Below are positions 47,109 through 59,606 of a stretch of 64,000 bases of DNA, one piece after another. A model generated the notes under the pieces. It was not told the origin of the DNA, did not search any database, and saw only the letters and a list, made by a program, of their open reading frames with translations. The DNA lies in assembly GCF_016009175.1 (NCBI RefSeq), contig NZ_JADUCM010000005.1:124001-188000 (forward strand). The letters run 5' to 3'. The stretch's first letter is position 1, and each line of letters starts with the position of its first letter. The stretch comes from Pseudomonas alkylphenolica. GTDB lineage: Bacteria > Pseudomonadota > Gammaproteobacteria > Pseudomonadales > Pseudomonadaceae. A program made the translations under genes and the position numbers.

Positions 47109-48323
47109 TCAGCTACGGCCGTCGCGATCACGGAAGCCCAGCAAGTACAGCACACCATCCAGACCCAGGGTCGAAATGGCCTGTTTGGCCGACTGCTTGA
47201 CCAGCGGCTTGGCACGGAAGGCGACACCCAGGCCGGCGATGGCCAGCATCGGCAGGTCATTGGCACCATCGCCCACGGCAATGGTCTGCTCCATCTGCAA
47301 ACCTTCCTTGCGCGCCAGCTCACCGAGCAGGTCGGCCTTGCGCTGGGCATCGACGATCGGCTCGACGGCAACACCGGTGACTTTGCCGTCGACCACTTCC
47401 AGCTCGTTGGCAAAGACATAGTCGATGCCCAGCTTGGCTTGCAGTTGCTTGGCGAAGTAGGTGAAGCCGCCAGACAAGATTGCGGTCTTGTAGCCAAGGC
47501 GCTTGAGCTCGGCGAACAGGGTCTCGGCACCTTCGGTCAGGCGCAGCGAGGCACCGATTTCATCCAGCACATTGACGTCCAGGCCCTTGAGCAAGGCCAG
47601 GCGCTCCTTGAAGCTGGCGCGAAAATCCAGTTCGCCACGCATGGCCCGCTCGGTAATTTCCGAAACCTGCTCACCGACGCCGGCAGCCTTGGCCAGTTCG
47701 TCGATCACCTCGGCCTCGATGAGGGTCGAGTCCATATCGAAGACCGCCAGGCGACGATTGCGGCGGAACAGCGAATCCTGCTGGAAGGCGATATCGACGT
47801 TCAGTTCCTGCGCCACACTGAGGAACTCGGCACGCAAGGCCTGGGGATCGGCAGGCTCACCACGCACGGAGAATTCGATGCAGCCTTTGCCCTGCTCGGC
47901 CGGTGTATCCAGCGCCACACGCCCGGACAGGCGATCGATATGGTCGATGTTCAGGCCATACTGCGCGGTGATCGAGCTGACCCGCTGCAGTTGCTCGGCA
48001 GTGACCTTGCGCGTCAGCAGGGTGACGATGTGGCGGGCCTTGCCCTGACCTTCGACCCAGTTCTGGTAGTCGGCTTCGGAAACCGGGGTGAATCGCACCT
48101 GCTGATCGAGTTCATAGCCCGCAAACAGAATATTCTTGAGCACCGATGAAGCTTTCTCGGTATCCGGGATTTCCACCAGGATGCCAAAGGACAGGGTGTC
48201 GTGAATCACGGCCTGACCGATGTCGAGGATGTTCACACCACCCTGGGCCAGAACGCCGGTGATGGCCGCAGTAAGACCCGGACGGTCTTCACCAGTGATG
48301 TTAATCAGAACGATTTCGCGCAA
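47109..48323 (-). CDS. serB: Phosphoserine phosphatase
   Basis: SerB removes phosphate from O-phosphoserine in the last step of serine synthesis. The 404-residue product has N-terminal ACT domains (MREIVLINITGEDRPGLTAAITG at the start) and a HAD phosphatase core with DMDSTLIEAEVIDELA near residue 196, LSGGFTYFA and GDGANDLPMLAIAGLGVAF. It is divergent from the AhpA/YtjB-type gene, an arrangement also found near serB in E. coli. Confidence 0.96.
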   Translation of the reverse strand: MREIVLINITGEDRPGLTAAITGVLAQGGVNILDIGQAVIHDTLSFGILVEIPDTEKASSVLKNILFAGYELDQQVRFTPVSEADYQNWVEGQGKARHIVTLLTRKVTAEQLQRVSSITAQYGLNIDHIDRLSGRVALDTPAEQGKGCIEFSVRGEPADPQALRAEFLSVAQELNVDIAFQQDSLFRRNRRLAVFDMDSTLIEAEVIDELAKAAGVGEQVSEITERAMRGELDFRASFKERLALLKGLDVNVLDEIGASLRLTEGAETLFAELKRLGYKTAILSGGFTYFAKQLQAKLGIDYVFANELEVVDGKVTGVAVEPIVDAQRKADLLGELARKEGLQMEQTIAVGDGANDLPMLAIAGLGVAFRAKPLVKQSAKQAISTLGLDGVLYLLGFRDRDGRS

Positions 48324-48394
48324 GACGGGCTCCGACTCGTAGAAAAAAAGCCCATTCTACCGATTTTCGCTGACCATCGGGCGCAGCCGATACT

Positions 48395-48422
48395 TTGCCG
48401 GTCCTTGAGCGCTCGCTATACT
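48395..48422 (+). promoter_or_regulatory. Promoter of the AhpA/YtjB-type gene
   Basis: TTGCCG and TATACT are separated by 16 bases. The predicted start near 48429 is about 30 bases before the GTG at 48459. Confidence 0.55.
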
Positions 48423-48458
48423 GCGCAGCAACTTCTCCGACATAAAGAGCCGCGCTCT

Positions 48459-49955
48459 GTGAACCGGCCCACGCCCGTTAAAACCGATAACTTCTTCCTG
48501 CTGATTTTTCGTGCTCTGCGCCATCGTCGTGTGCCGCTTGCGCTGCGGATCGCCTGCCACAACGTGCTGCTGGTTGCACTGGCACTGGTGATCTACGCCT
48601 GCGTGATGGGCTTGCAGTTCAAGCAGGCCATGCATGAACAGGCCGATGCCCTGGGCCAGAGCCTGACCACGCAGACGGCGACCTCAGCCACCGAGCTGCT
48701 GGTGTCCAACGACATCCTCAGCCTCAACGTACTGCTGGGCAACCTGGTGAAGAACCCGCTGGTTGCCCATGCGGCCATCTACAGCGTCGATAACCGGATT
48801 CTCGCCGAAGCAGGCCAGCGTCCGAAAAACGGCCTGCTGGGTGAGGCCGAAGGCCTGTATCAGACCAAAATCACCTTTCAGGACGTGACCGCCGGGCAGC
48901 TGCGCATCAGCCTCGACATGAGCCAGTTCCAGCAGCCGCTGACCATCAGCCTGCAGAGCATGGGCATCCTCGCCGGCATCCTGCTGGCACTGGCCTTGGC
49001 CATGAGCCTGCGCCTGGGGCGCTTCATCTCCACCCCGCTGCTGCAACTGCGGGTGTGGCTGCGCGACATCAACGAGTTCACCCCGGCCACCGAGCGCCAG
49101 GATGAGATCGGTGACCTGGCGCGTCAGCTGCACACACGTTTCGCCCCGCCACCGCGGGAGCCGGAGCCCGAAGCGCTGGAAGACGAAGACGACGAAGACG
49201 AGCCTGAATTCGAAGTGCGCAATCTGCGCGACCCGAGTTTTGACGAAGCCCCCGCCGTACCCAAGGTCAGCAAACCGGTTACTGCAGATGACGAGCACGA
49301 TGACGCCTTTGCCGACCTGATGGACGACGAAGCCGACAGCGCCCCGCGCCCTGCACCAGCGCCGGTCAATCGCGAACCGCAAGCCAGTGCGGTACTGGCC
49401 GTGCAACTGGGCTCCCAGGAACAACTGCGGCGCCTGCCCCGCACCCGTCTGACGGAACTGCTGGAACGCTATCGCGACTGTCTCGATCAAGCCGCTTCGT
49501 TGTATGAAAGTGAAGTGCATACGCTTAACGACGGCAGTACGCTGATGCTGTTCCATAGCCAGGACAGCGGCGAAGACTACCTCACCAACGCCATTTGCTG
49601 TGGTGAGCTGCTGCGCGCGCTGGGTCATGCCCTGCAGATTGAAGTGGCAGACAGCGGCATTACCTTGCAGCTGCAACTGGGCCTGGTGCTGGGCGAGGGC
49701 CTGGACGGCATGAGCCAGATCGACCTGCTGCTGACCGAGAAAGCCCAGGACGCCCTGGCGCTGTCGCAACACAGCCGCAATCTGCTGCTGGTGGAGCGCA
49801 AGATCAGCGACGATGCCCTGATTCGTCAGCGGGCTCGCATTCGCCCGATTGCCAGCCCCGAGGGTGCGTGCTGCGTAGAACGCCTGATGGAACCCTACCC
49901 GTCGATGCTGGAGCGCCAGCTGGCACGCATGCACGAGCGTCGGGTCAAGGGTTGA
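48459..49955 (+). CDS. AhpA/YtjB-family inner membrane protein with cyclase-like C-terminus
   Basis: The 498-residue protein has two membrane segments (about 30-50 and 167-190) around a periplasmic region of about 115 residues, followed by a HAMP-like segment (FISTPLLQLRVWLRDINEF), a very acidic linker (EALEDEDDEDEPEFEV) and a cytosolic domain from about 310. Its place next to serB matches YtjB/Smp. The C-terminal domain resembles a class III nucleotide cyclase: LTELLERYRDCLDQAASLYE, LNDGSTLMLFHSQ, LQLQLGLVLGEG. The usual first metal-binding FADI-type motif reads VQLG, so catalysis is unlikely. GTG 48459 is inferred from the family start, with AAAGAG upstream. Confidence 0.75.
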   Translation: MNRPTPVKTDNFFLLIFRALRHRRVPLALRIACHNVLLVALALVIYACVMGLQFKQAMHEQADALGQSLTTQTATSATELLVSNDILSLNVLLGNLVKNPLVAHAAIYSVDNRILAEAGQRPKNGLLGEAEGLYQTKITFQDVTAGQLRISLDMSQFQQPLTISLQSMGILAGILLALALAMSLRLGRFISTPLLQLRVWLRDINEFTPATERQDEIGDLARQLHTRFAPPPREPEPEALEDEDDEDEPEFEVRNLRDPSFDEAPAVPKVSKPVTADDEHDDAFADLMDDEADSAPRPAPAPVNREPQASAVLAVQLGSQEQLRRLPRTRLTELLERYRDCLDQAASLYESEVHTLNDGSTLMLFHSQDSGEDYLTNAICCGELLRALGHALQIEVADSGITLQLQLGLVLGEGLDGMSQIDLLLTEKAQDALALSQHSRNLLLVERKISDDALIRQRARIRPIASPEGACCVERLMEPYPSMLERQLARMHERRVKG

Positions 49956-49971
49956 GCTCTTACGATTAACC

Positions 49972-50060
49972 TGCAGGAGCGTGGCTTGCCCGCGAAAAGC
50001 GATGACGCGGTGCATCAGGGGCACCGCGGCGCCTGATTCGCCGGCAAGCCTGGCTCCTAC
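49972..50060. repeat. REP-like inverted pair with long spacer
   Basis: Arms TGCAGGAGCGTGGCTTGCCC (from 49972) and TCGCCGGCAAGCCTGGCTCC (ending near 50057) are inverted with about 40 bases between. The spacer contains a smaller hairpin. It lies between convergent genes. Confidence 0.7.
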
Positions 50061-50111
50061 GTCGATGGCCTACAGGTTTACAGTGTCTGACCCTGATGTA
50101 GGTGTACGCAG

Positions 50112-50151
50112 CCCACAAAAAAGCCCGCATCGCTGCGGGCTTTTTTGTGGG
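50112..50151. terminator. Bidirectional terminator
   Basis: CCCACAAAAAAGCCCGCA-TCGC-TGCGGGCTTTTTTGTGGG is a perfect hairpin with A- and T-runs on both sides. It ends the PqiC-like gene and the convergent AhpA/YtjB-type gene. Confidence 0.93.
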
Positions 50152-50159
50152 TACTTACA

Positions 50160-50870
50160 TTAGAAGCGGAACACTTCCAGATCAGTACGAATTGGCGTCG
50201 CCAATGGAATCTTTGGCTTCTCCGGCTCTTTGCGAACCTGTACCGGCGCAGCCTTCTTCGGCGCTTCCTCAGCAATAGGCGGCTGGTTGGCCAAGGGCTT
50301 GAGGGCGATGCTCAACTGCTCGGCGAGCTTCTGCAACAACTGGCCCTGGGCCTGAACCTGGGCCGCTTCGCTGCCCTGGTGCTGTTGTTCCAGGTGCACG
50401 ATACGGTTGTCACGAACCTGGCCACGGCGGTCCAGCAGGCGCCACTGGGCGTCCAGAATGGCCGGCTGGTTAGTTCCGGAGTCAAGCCGGGTGATGGACA
50501 GCAATACCTGTACATCCGGCGTGAAACCGGTAGTGGCCGGTGCCAGGACGACGCGCTGGCTGTCCAGGCGCCACGCCAGCTGACGCACCAGCAGTTGATC
50601 GATATCGGCTGACAGACTGCCCGCCCAGCGCCCATCGGTCGCCGCCGTCAGGCTGCCGTCGGACTGGCGCTGAAGCAGGGTCTCGCGCTGCAAGTAGTCG
50701 GCAACCGATACCGGGCCGAGTACAACGGCCATTCCCGAGCTTTGCTTGGGTTGGCCAGGCTCACCGCTGTCGAGCTGGTACAGGGAAACCGGCTGGTGCA
50801 TGCTGCAACCGGCCAGCCCGAGTATGCCACTCATCAGCAACACAAACGGAAGGCGCAGAAATTTCATCAT
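50160..50870 (-). CDS. PqiC-like (DUF330/ABC auxiliary) lipoprotein, orphan
   Basis: The 236-residue protein has a lipoprotein signal with lipobox LGLAGC (Cys at about residue 22). The mature part resembles PqiC/DUF330 ABC-type transport auxiliary proteins: VSLYQLDSGEP, VVLGPVSVADYLQRETLLQRQSDGSL and WAGSLSADIDQLLVRQLAWRLDSQRV. PqiC works with PqiA and the MCE protein PqiB in lipid transport between membranes. No pqiA or pqiB is adjacent. The C-terminal 40 residues are Pro/Lys-rich. Two adjacent ATGs (50870 and 50867) are both possible starts. Confidence 0.75.
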   Translation of the reverse strand: MMKFLRLPFVLLMSGILGLAGCSMHQPVSLYQLDSGEPGQPKQSSGMAVVLGPVSVADYLQRETLLQRQSDGSLTAATDGRWAGSLSADIDQLLVRQLAWRLDSQRVVLAPATTGFTPDVQVLLSITRLDSGTNQPAILDAQWRLLDRRGQVRDNRIVHLEQQHQGSEAAQVQAQGQLLQKLAEQLSIALKPLANQPPIAEEAPKKAAPVQVRKEPEKPKIPLATPIRTDLEVFRF

Positions 50871-51042
50871 CCCATCCAGGCGGTCGCCACAAGGCAAACC
50901 GCAATGATACGTATATAGATTCATTCGGGCACGCAGCTACGCTGGCACCGCAAGGGCCCTATCATCCGCGAAATAGCGGCACGACTCCAGTGTTTCAGCC
51001 TCGAACGGCAGCTTTATTAACCATTCGAGGCCATCACTGCGG

Positions 51043-53826
<2,784 letters not shown>

Positions 53827-53830
<4 letters not shown>

Positions 53831-54813
53831 GATTTGGCACTCCAGCCACCTTCAGGCGCGGCAAAGCGCCAGACAATCGGCCGCGACTCGCCGTCCTGGC
53901 GGGTCGCGCCATTGTTGTCCACACCAATCCAGGCCCCCTTGGCATCGATCACCAATGCTTCGGCCAGGCCAAAGGGTTGGGCATAGCGGCGCGGCTCCGT
54001 CAGGGCATCCGCTGCAAACGACCAGCAGCGCTCGATCTCGGCGTTCGCCGCATCGCGGCGACAAATCCGGTGGGCGTTGCGCTCGAGGGTAAACAGTTTG
54101 TCGTTAAACAGTGCAAGGTCGGCAAAATCCCTTGGCAATGCTTGCGGCTCAAGCATCTGCGCGGGCTGCATTTCGACCCCGGCTTCGCTGAGCAGCACGC
54201 AGCCGTTACCGCAGTTCCATACTGTTTGCTGACGGTTGATCAACAACAGGCCGCGGCGCTCACGCTCGGCCGCCAGCCAGAGGCGATCACCCGCCGGACT
54301 CACCGCCAGGCCTTCAAACAAGGCATTGAAGTGCAGCAGCATGCCGCTGGCGCGTGCCTGACGAACCATGCTCGGGTCGATTTTCAGCCAGTTCGGCTCA
54401 CCTTCGACCGGCACCTGCAGGACGGCGGCATGCGCTTCGCTGACGACGTAGCGGTTGCCGGCGGCATCGCAACTGATGCCTTCGAAGTCGAGGTCGCCGC
54501 CGCGCACCTTGCCTGCAGCCCAGGTACGCGAACGTATGCCCCAGGGCAAACCGCTTTCCGGCACCGGCGGCAGTACCATCGGCACCGCTTCGGCTTGCCA
54601 AACCAGCGCCCGGGTATCGAGCCGGTAGAGCTGATCGTCATCGCGGTCAGACACCGTCCACAGCTCGCCCTTGCACAGCGCCAGGCCAGACAGATTGCCA
54701 CCGCGCATGCCTTCGACCGGGTGCTCGGCGACCAGCTTCAGCTCTGGCCACGGCGCTGCTTGCGCTGTCAGGGCAAGCACACTCAGCAGTGTGGCCAACA
54801 GCGAACGAATCAA
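53827..54813 (-). CDS. Secreted phytase-like esterase-domain protein (PF13449 type)
   Basis: The 328-residue protein has a signal peptide of about 19 residues (LATLLSVLALTAQAA) and one beta-propeller-like domain of the esterase-like phytase family: GMRGGNLSGLALCKGELWTVSDRDDDQLYRLD and DLDFEGISCDAAGNRYVVSEAHAAVLQV. Its natural substrate is unknown; these domains are often annotated only from fold. It overlaps parE by 4 bases upstream and the retropepsin gene by 4 bases downstream, so it is translationally coupled in the parE-parC operon. Confidence 0.83.
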
Positions 54814-56714
54814 ACCAGTACCTCAGCCAGGTTACCTTTGGACTCCAGCCAGTTCTTGCGGTCCGGGGCACGCTTCTTGGCCAGCAGCATGTCCATGATT
54901 TCGCGGGTACCCTCCAGGTCGTCCAGGGTCAGTTGCACCAGGCGACGGGTGTTCGGGTCCATGGTGGTTTCGCGCAGCTGTGGCGGGTTCATTTCACCCA
55001 GCCCCTTGAATCGCGTGACCTGAGGCTTGCCACGCTTTTTCTCGGCAACCAGCCGATCAAGAATGCCATCACGCTCGGCCTCGTCCAGGGCGTAGTAGAT
55101 CTCTTTGCCCAGGTCGATACGGTAAAGCGGCGGCATGGCCACATACACATGGCCGGCCTCGACCAGCGGCCTGAAGTGCTGGACGAACAGGGCACACAGC
55201 AAGGTCGCGATGTGCAGGCCGTCGGAGTCGGCGTCGGCAAGGATGCAGATCTTGCCGTACCGCAACTGGCTCATGTCGGCCGCGCCCGGATCGACGCCGA
55301 TCGCCACGGCAATGTTGTGCACTTCCTGGCTGGCCAGGACTTCACCGCCATCCACTTCCCAGGTATTTAGGATCTTGCCGCGCAACGGCAGGATCGCCTG
55401 GAATTCCTTGTCACGCGCTTGCTTGGCGGAACCACCGGCGGAGTCACCCTCGACCAGAAACAGTTCGGCACGCATCGGGTCCTGGCCGGCACAGTCGGCC
55501 AGTTTGCCCGGCAGTGCCGGGCCCTGGGTGACGCGCTTGCGCTCGACCTTCTTGCTGGCCTTGAGGCGACGCCCGGCGTTGCTGATGGCCAGTTCCGCAA
55601 GCTGCATGCCCAGTTCCGGATGGGCGTTCAGCCACAGGCTGAAGGCGTCCTTGACCACCCCGGAGACAAAGGCCGCCGCCTCACGCGACGACAGGCGCTC
55701 TTTGGTCTGCCCGGAGAACTGTGGCTCCTGCATTTTCATCGAGAGCACAAAGGTAATGCGCTCCCAGACGTCCTCTGGCGCCAGCTTGACACCACGCGGC
55801 AGCAGGTTGCGGAACTCGCAGAACTCACGCATGGCGTCGAGCAGGCCCTGACGCAGACCGTTGACGTGCGTGCCGCCCTGGGCCGTAGGGATCAGGTTGA
55901 CGTAGCTTTCCTGAACACTGTCGCCGCCTTCAGGCAACCACAGCAAAGCCCAGTCGACGGCCTCCTTGTTACCGGCCAGGCTGCCGCAGAACGGCTCGTC
56001 GGGCAGGCGCAGGTAATCACTGACCGAATCGACCAGGTAAGAGCGCAGGCCGTCTTCGTAATGCCATTCGACCTTCTCACCGCTGGCCTTGTCTTCGAAG
56101 CTGACCAGCAGCCCTGGGCACAGTACGGCCTTGGCCTTGAGCACGTGCTTGAGGCGGCTGATGGAGAATTTCGGCGAATCAAAATACTTCGGATCCGGCG
56201 CGAAATACACGCTGGTGCCGGTGTTGCGCTTGCCGACCGTACCGACCACTTCCAGCTCACTGGCCTTGTAGCCGTCGGCGAAGGTCATCTGGTACTCGTT
56301 GCCGTCGCGCTTGACCTTGACCCGCACCTGGCTGGACAAGGCGTTTACCACGGAAATGCCAACCCCGTGCAGACCACCGGAGAACTGGTAGTTCTTGTTG
56401 GAGAACTTACCGCCGGCGTGCAGCTTGGTCAGAATCAGTTCGACCCCGGATACGCCCTCTTCGGGGTGGATATCCACCGGCATGCCGCGTCCGTCATCGG
56501 AAACCTCCAGCGAGTGGTCGGCATGCAGGATTACCTGGACCGACTTGGCATGCCCGGCCAAGGCTTCGTCGACACTGTTGTCGATGACTTCCTGGGCGAG
56601 GTGGTTCGGCCGGCTGGTGTCGGTGTACATGCCCGGGCGCTTGCGCACCGGGTCAAGGCCCGAGAGGACTTCGATGGCGTCTGCGTTATAGGCACTAGCG
56701 CTGGGAATGGCCAT
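54810..56714 (-). CDS. parE: DNA topoisomerase IV subunit B
   Basis: ParE is the ATPase subunit of topoisomerase IV. The 634-residue product has the GHKL ATPase (VIDNSVDEALAGHAKSV, DDGRGMPVDIHPEEG, GGLHGVGISVVNALS) and the TOPRIM domain with EGDSAGGSAKQARDKEFQAILPLRGKILN near residue 425 and DADSDGLHIATLL. It begins after yqiA by 36 bases and is followed by the phytase-like gene with a 4-base overlap. Confidence 0.97.
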   Translation of the reverse strand: MAIPSASAYNADAIEVLSGLDPVRKRPGMYTDTSRPNHLAQEVIDNSVDEALAGHAKSVQVILHADHSLEVSDDGRGMPVDIHPEEGVSGVELILTKLHAGGKFSNKNYQFSGGLHGVGISVVNALSSQVRVKVKRDGNEYQMTFADGYKASELEVVGTVGKRNTGTSVYFAPDPKYFDSPKFSISRLKHVLKAKAVLCPGLLVSFEDKASGEKVEWHYEDGLRSYLVDSVSDYLRLPDEPFCGSLAGNKEAVDWALLWLPEGGDSVQESYVNLIPTAQGGTHVNGLRQGLLDAMREFCEFRNLLPRGVKLAPEDVWERITFVLSMKMQEPQFSGQTKERLSSREAAAFVSGVVKDAFSLWLNAHPELGMQLAELAISNAGRRLKASKKVERKRVTQGPALPGKLADCAGQDPMRAELFLVEGDSAGGSAKQARDKEFQAILPLRGKILNTWEVDGGEVLASQEVHNIAVAIGVDPGAADMSQLRYGKICILADADSDGLHIATLLCALFVQHFRPLVEAGHVYVAMPPLYRIDLGKEIYYALDEAERDGILDRLVAEKKRGKPQVTRFKGLGEMNPPQLRETTMDPNTRRLVQLTLDDLEGTREIMDMLLAKKRAPDRKNWLESKGNLAEVLV

Positions 56715-56750
56715 GGGTTCTCGTCGTCAGTCGTGGGTAAAAATAAGTCA

Positions 56751-57359
56751 TCAAAATACAGAAAAATCGAGCGATTGGTACTGCTGCGGGGCAATACCGG
56801 CAAAGCTCAGCAGGGCGGGCAGGCGTTCGGCGAAGCCCTGGAAGCTGTGATCGCCTCCGGCCTGGATGCGCAAGGCGCAGGTCCGGTAGAACTGCTCGGC
56901 CTGGCGGTAGTCCAGGGTCTCATCGGCGGTTTGCAGCCAGACTTGATAGCGCTCGCCATCTTGCGGCGGCGCCACCTCAAGTTCGGCCAGGGCGTTGACA
57001 TGGTCCAGGGTCAGTTCCCAGGTTTCACCGGTGTAGTGGTTCTGCTGGGTACCCAGGTAACCATCGAACATGCGGTGCGGGTTGACCGCCGGGTTGATCA
57101 GCAGCGCCTTGAGTCCGTGGCGCTCGGCCAGGTGGGTGGCATAGTAGCCGCCGAGCGAGCTGCCGACCAGTAATGGCGATTCGAGCTCGGCGATGGCCGC
57201 TTCGAGCTGGGTCATGGCCTGGCGCGGGTGGTGGTGCAGGGCCGGTACCCGCAAACGCTCGGCCAGGCCGATCTGCTGCATCACCGCGACCAGCTGGCAG
57301 GCCTTGGTGGATGACGGCGCGCTATTGAACCCGTGAATATAGAGAATCGACCCTGACAT
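56751..57359 (-). CDS. yqiA: YqiA family esterase
   Basis: The 202-residue protein is a small alpha/beta-hydrolase of the UPF0227/YqiA family. It has the opening ILYIHGFNSAPSSTKA, the nucleophile elbow VGSSLGGYYA near residue 68 and a later GGDHSFQGF containing the catalytic His. E. coli YqiA hydrolyses short palmitoyl-CoA and p-nitrophenyl esters. Its place between cpdA and parE is conserved in gammaproteobacteria. Confidence 0.93.
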   Translation of the reverse strand: MSGSILYIHGFNSAPSSTKACQLVAVMQQIGLAERLRVPALHHHPRQAMTQLEAAIAELESPLLVGSSLGGYYATHLAERHGLKALLINPAVNPHRMFDGYLGTQQNHYTGETWELTLDHVNALAELEVAPPQDGERYQVWLQTADETLDYRQAEQFYRTCALRIQAGGDHSFQGFAERLPALLSFAGIAPQQYQSLDFSVF

Positions 57360-57461
57360 ACCGCCCCCCTGCGCCTGGGTTACCCGGCGCTGCCACGTAG
57401 AAAAGTGCGCATTTTAGCCTGTTCGCCGACAGATGGAGCGGTTTCACCCATTCAGCAACAC

Positions 57462-58277
57462 TTAATAGCCATCACCGGCGTAATCAACGGTGAATTCGAA
57501 GCCGGTTACCCGTGAGACGCCGGTCTCGATCGCGCCGTCCGTATGCAAACGCAGCCAGCGATAGCCAGGGGCCTGTTCGCCTACCTTGAAATCCTCGCTG
57601 CGCGGCTCGAACTGGATGCAGGTGGAGGGCGAAGCCAGCAAGCGCACGCCATCGCGCACCTGGTCCCATTCCTGGTGAATGTGCCCCCACAGCAACGCCC
57701 GTACCTGTGGATAACCCTTGAGCCGGTCAAACAGCACGTCGGCGTTGCGCAGGCCGATCGGCGCCATCCAGGCGCAGCCGATGGCAACAGGCTGGTGGTG
57801 GAAGCAAATCAGGTGATGACGCTCCGGCGCTTCGTCGAGTGAGCGCGTGAGCAGTTCGAGCTGCCGGTCGTCCAACACCCCGGGCACGGCGCCCGGCACG
57901 GCAGAATTGAGCATCAGGATGCGCCAGTTGCCGATATCGACCTGCGGATCGAGCAGCCCGCTGCCCTGCGCCACCTGCTCCATCGGCAGCGGCTCGTCGT
58001 GGTTGCCGGCCAGCCAGCGGGCCGGCGCCCCCAAACGTGCAGTGAGGTCACGAAAGCTGCGGTAGGAATGCTCGGTGCCGTCCTGAGACAAGTCTCCAGT
58101 GGCCAGCAACAGGTCAATGCGCGGCTGTTCCTCGACCACCTTGTCAATGACCCGTTGCAGACTGTCACGGGTGTTCATGCCGAGCAGTGTGCCTTGCGGG
58201 TCGGCAAACAGGTGGCTGTCGGTCAGTTGCACCAGGTGCACCGGAGCATCAGCGGGAGTGATCGATTGTTGCGGCAA
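57462..58277 (-). CDS. cpdA: 3',5'-cyclic AMP phosphodiesterase
   Basis: CpdA hydrolyses cAMP to AMP and limits Vfr/Crp signalling. The 271-residue product is a class III calcineurin-like phosphoesterase with metal motifs LTDSHLF, TGDLSQDG, GNHDE and the later CFHHQP and WGHIHQEW. It starts with TTG at 58277, supported by AAGGAG seven bases upstream. It lies between yqiB and yqiA in the conserved order. Confidence 0.93.
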   Translation of the reverse strand: MPQQSITPADAPVHLVQLTDSHLFADPQGTLLGMNTRDSLQRVIDKVVEEQPRIDLLLATGDLSQDGTEHSYRSFRDLTARLGAPARWLAGNHDEPLPMEQVAQGSGLLDPQVDIGNWRILMLNSAVPGAVPGVLDDRQLELLTRSLDEAPERHHLICFHHQPVAIGCAWMAPIGLRNADVLFDRLKGYPQVRALLWGHIHQEWDQVRDGVRLLASPSTCIQFEPRSEDFKVGEQAPGYRWLRLHTDGAIETGVSRVTGFEFTVDYAGDGY

Positions 58278-58361
58278 GGGCCGACTCCTTGTACGGATTC
58301 AGCACGATTATGGCGGCTAGTGGTGTTGGAGCAAATACTCGAAAACGACTGGCATCACATT

Positions 58362-58814
58362 TCAGCGAACTGCCGCCAGTTCGTGGCCACAGGCCAGGCA
58401 ATGGCTGAGCCATTCGCCCAGGAACAGGTTGAGCTGGGCTTTCTCGTCAGGCTGGTGCATGGCGGCGTTCGGGTACGGGTAGATGCTGCGAAACCGCCGG
58501 GCGTGCTCGGCACTGACCACCTCGGCCATGCGCGCATCGTGATAGACCTGCACTTCCAGCTGCGGCACCGGCAACCAGGGCAGGCTGTGTTCCTGGCGCA
58601 CACGCAAGGTGGTGGTGTAAGGACAGGCGAGCACCACATCAAGCACCAGCACGCCGAGCATCTGGTCACCCTGGGTCATGCCGATGCGACGCGAACTCAT
58701 GGTGCTGCGCATGTCGGGCAACAGGCGCATCAAACGCGCGTAGTTCGCCTCGCAGGCTGCCTGCAACCCGACCAGATCAACCCGGTAGCGTTCGCGCAAC
58801 AGATTCACGACCAT
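58362..58814 (-). CDS. yqiB: DUF1249 (YqiB) family protein
   Basis: The 150-residue protein belongs to the DUF1249/YqiB family: VNLLRERYRVDLVGLQAACEANYARLMRLLP and a later LEVQVYHDARMAEVVSAEHARRF. Its function is unknown. It overlaps nudF by 10 bases and precedes cpdA, the same order as in E. coli. Confidence 0.88.
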   Translation of the reverse strand: MVVNLLRERYRVDLVGLQAACEANYARLMRLLPDMRSTMSSRRIGMTQGDQMLGVLVLDVVLACPYTTTLRVRQEHSLPWLPVPQLEVQVYHDARMAEVVSAEHARRFRSIYPYPNAAMHQPDEKAQLNLFLGEWLSHCLACGHELAAVR

Positions 58815-59422
58815 AGCCCCCTGACTTCATCCCGGTTCAAGGCCAACCACTGCAAGGCAATAATGGTTGCCGCATTGGCAATAACGCCGTCGCGCACGGC
58901 CTGCAGCGCATCCTCGAACGCCCAGACCTTGACGCGAATGTCCTCGCCCTCTTCCTCCAGACCATGCAGGCCGCCCGCCCCGATGCTGCTGCAACGCCCC
59001 AGGTAGAGGTGCACCAGTTCATCGCTGCCGCCAGGTGACGGGAAGTACCGGGTCATGGGCCACAGCGCACTGAACGTAAGCCCAGCTTCCTCCACGGCTT
59101 CACGGTGTGCAACTTCTTCCGGCTGTTCGTCCTTGTCGATCAGACCGGCGACCAGCTCGATCAGCCAGGGGTTGTCGACCTTGCCCAAGGCGCCGACGCG
59201 AAACTGCTCGATCAGCACCACTTCGTCGCGTTGCGGGTCATAGGGCAGCACGCACACGGCATCGTGGCGCACGAACAGTTCGCGACTGATTTCACGGCCC
59301 ATGCCACCGGCGAACAGTTCATGGCGCAAGCGCACCCTGTCGAGCTGGTAAAAGCCCTTGAAGCAGTTCACCCGTTCGACGATTTCGACGTCCTTGGGCA
59401 CAGTGTTCAGCGTGTCTGACAT
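58805..59422 (-). CDS. nudF: ADP-ribose pyrophosphatase
   Basis: NudF hydrolyses ADP-ribose to AMP and ribose 5-phosphate. The 205-residue product has the Nudix box from ELVAGLIDKDEQPEEVAHREAVEEAGL, ending in the metal-binding REAVEEAG, near residues 85-110. ATG 59422 is chosen because GAGGA lies just upstream. It is the first gene of the nudF-yqiB-cpdA-yqiA-parE series. Confidence 0.95.
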   Translation of the reverse strand: MSDTLNTVPKDVEIVERVNCFKGFYQLDRVRLRHELFAGGMGREISRELFVRHDAVCVLPYDPQRDEVVLIEQFRVGALGKVDNPWLIELVAGLIDKDEQPEEVAHREAVEEAGLTFSALWPMTRYFPSPGGSDELVHLYLGRCSSIGAGGLHGLEEEGEDIRVKVWAFEDALQAVRDGVIANAATIIALQWLALNRDEVRGLWS

Positions 59423-59606
59423 GGGAATCCTCATTACCTCGTGTTGCGCATCGCGCCATCCTAACCTGCGTACCGCCGTGTTTCACCCCTTTAAAGTTGC
59501 CGGCCGGGCTGCGAGGATAGGCAGCCTGCTGATATTCAGCTTAGTGGCGAACTGAAGGCCTTGCCGACGGTCCAAGCCCGATTACCTTAGCCTTACAAGG
59601 ATCATC

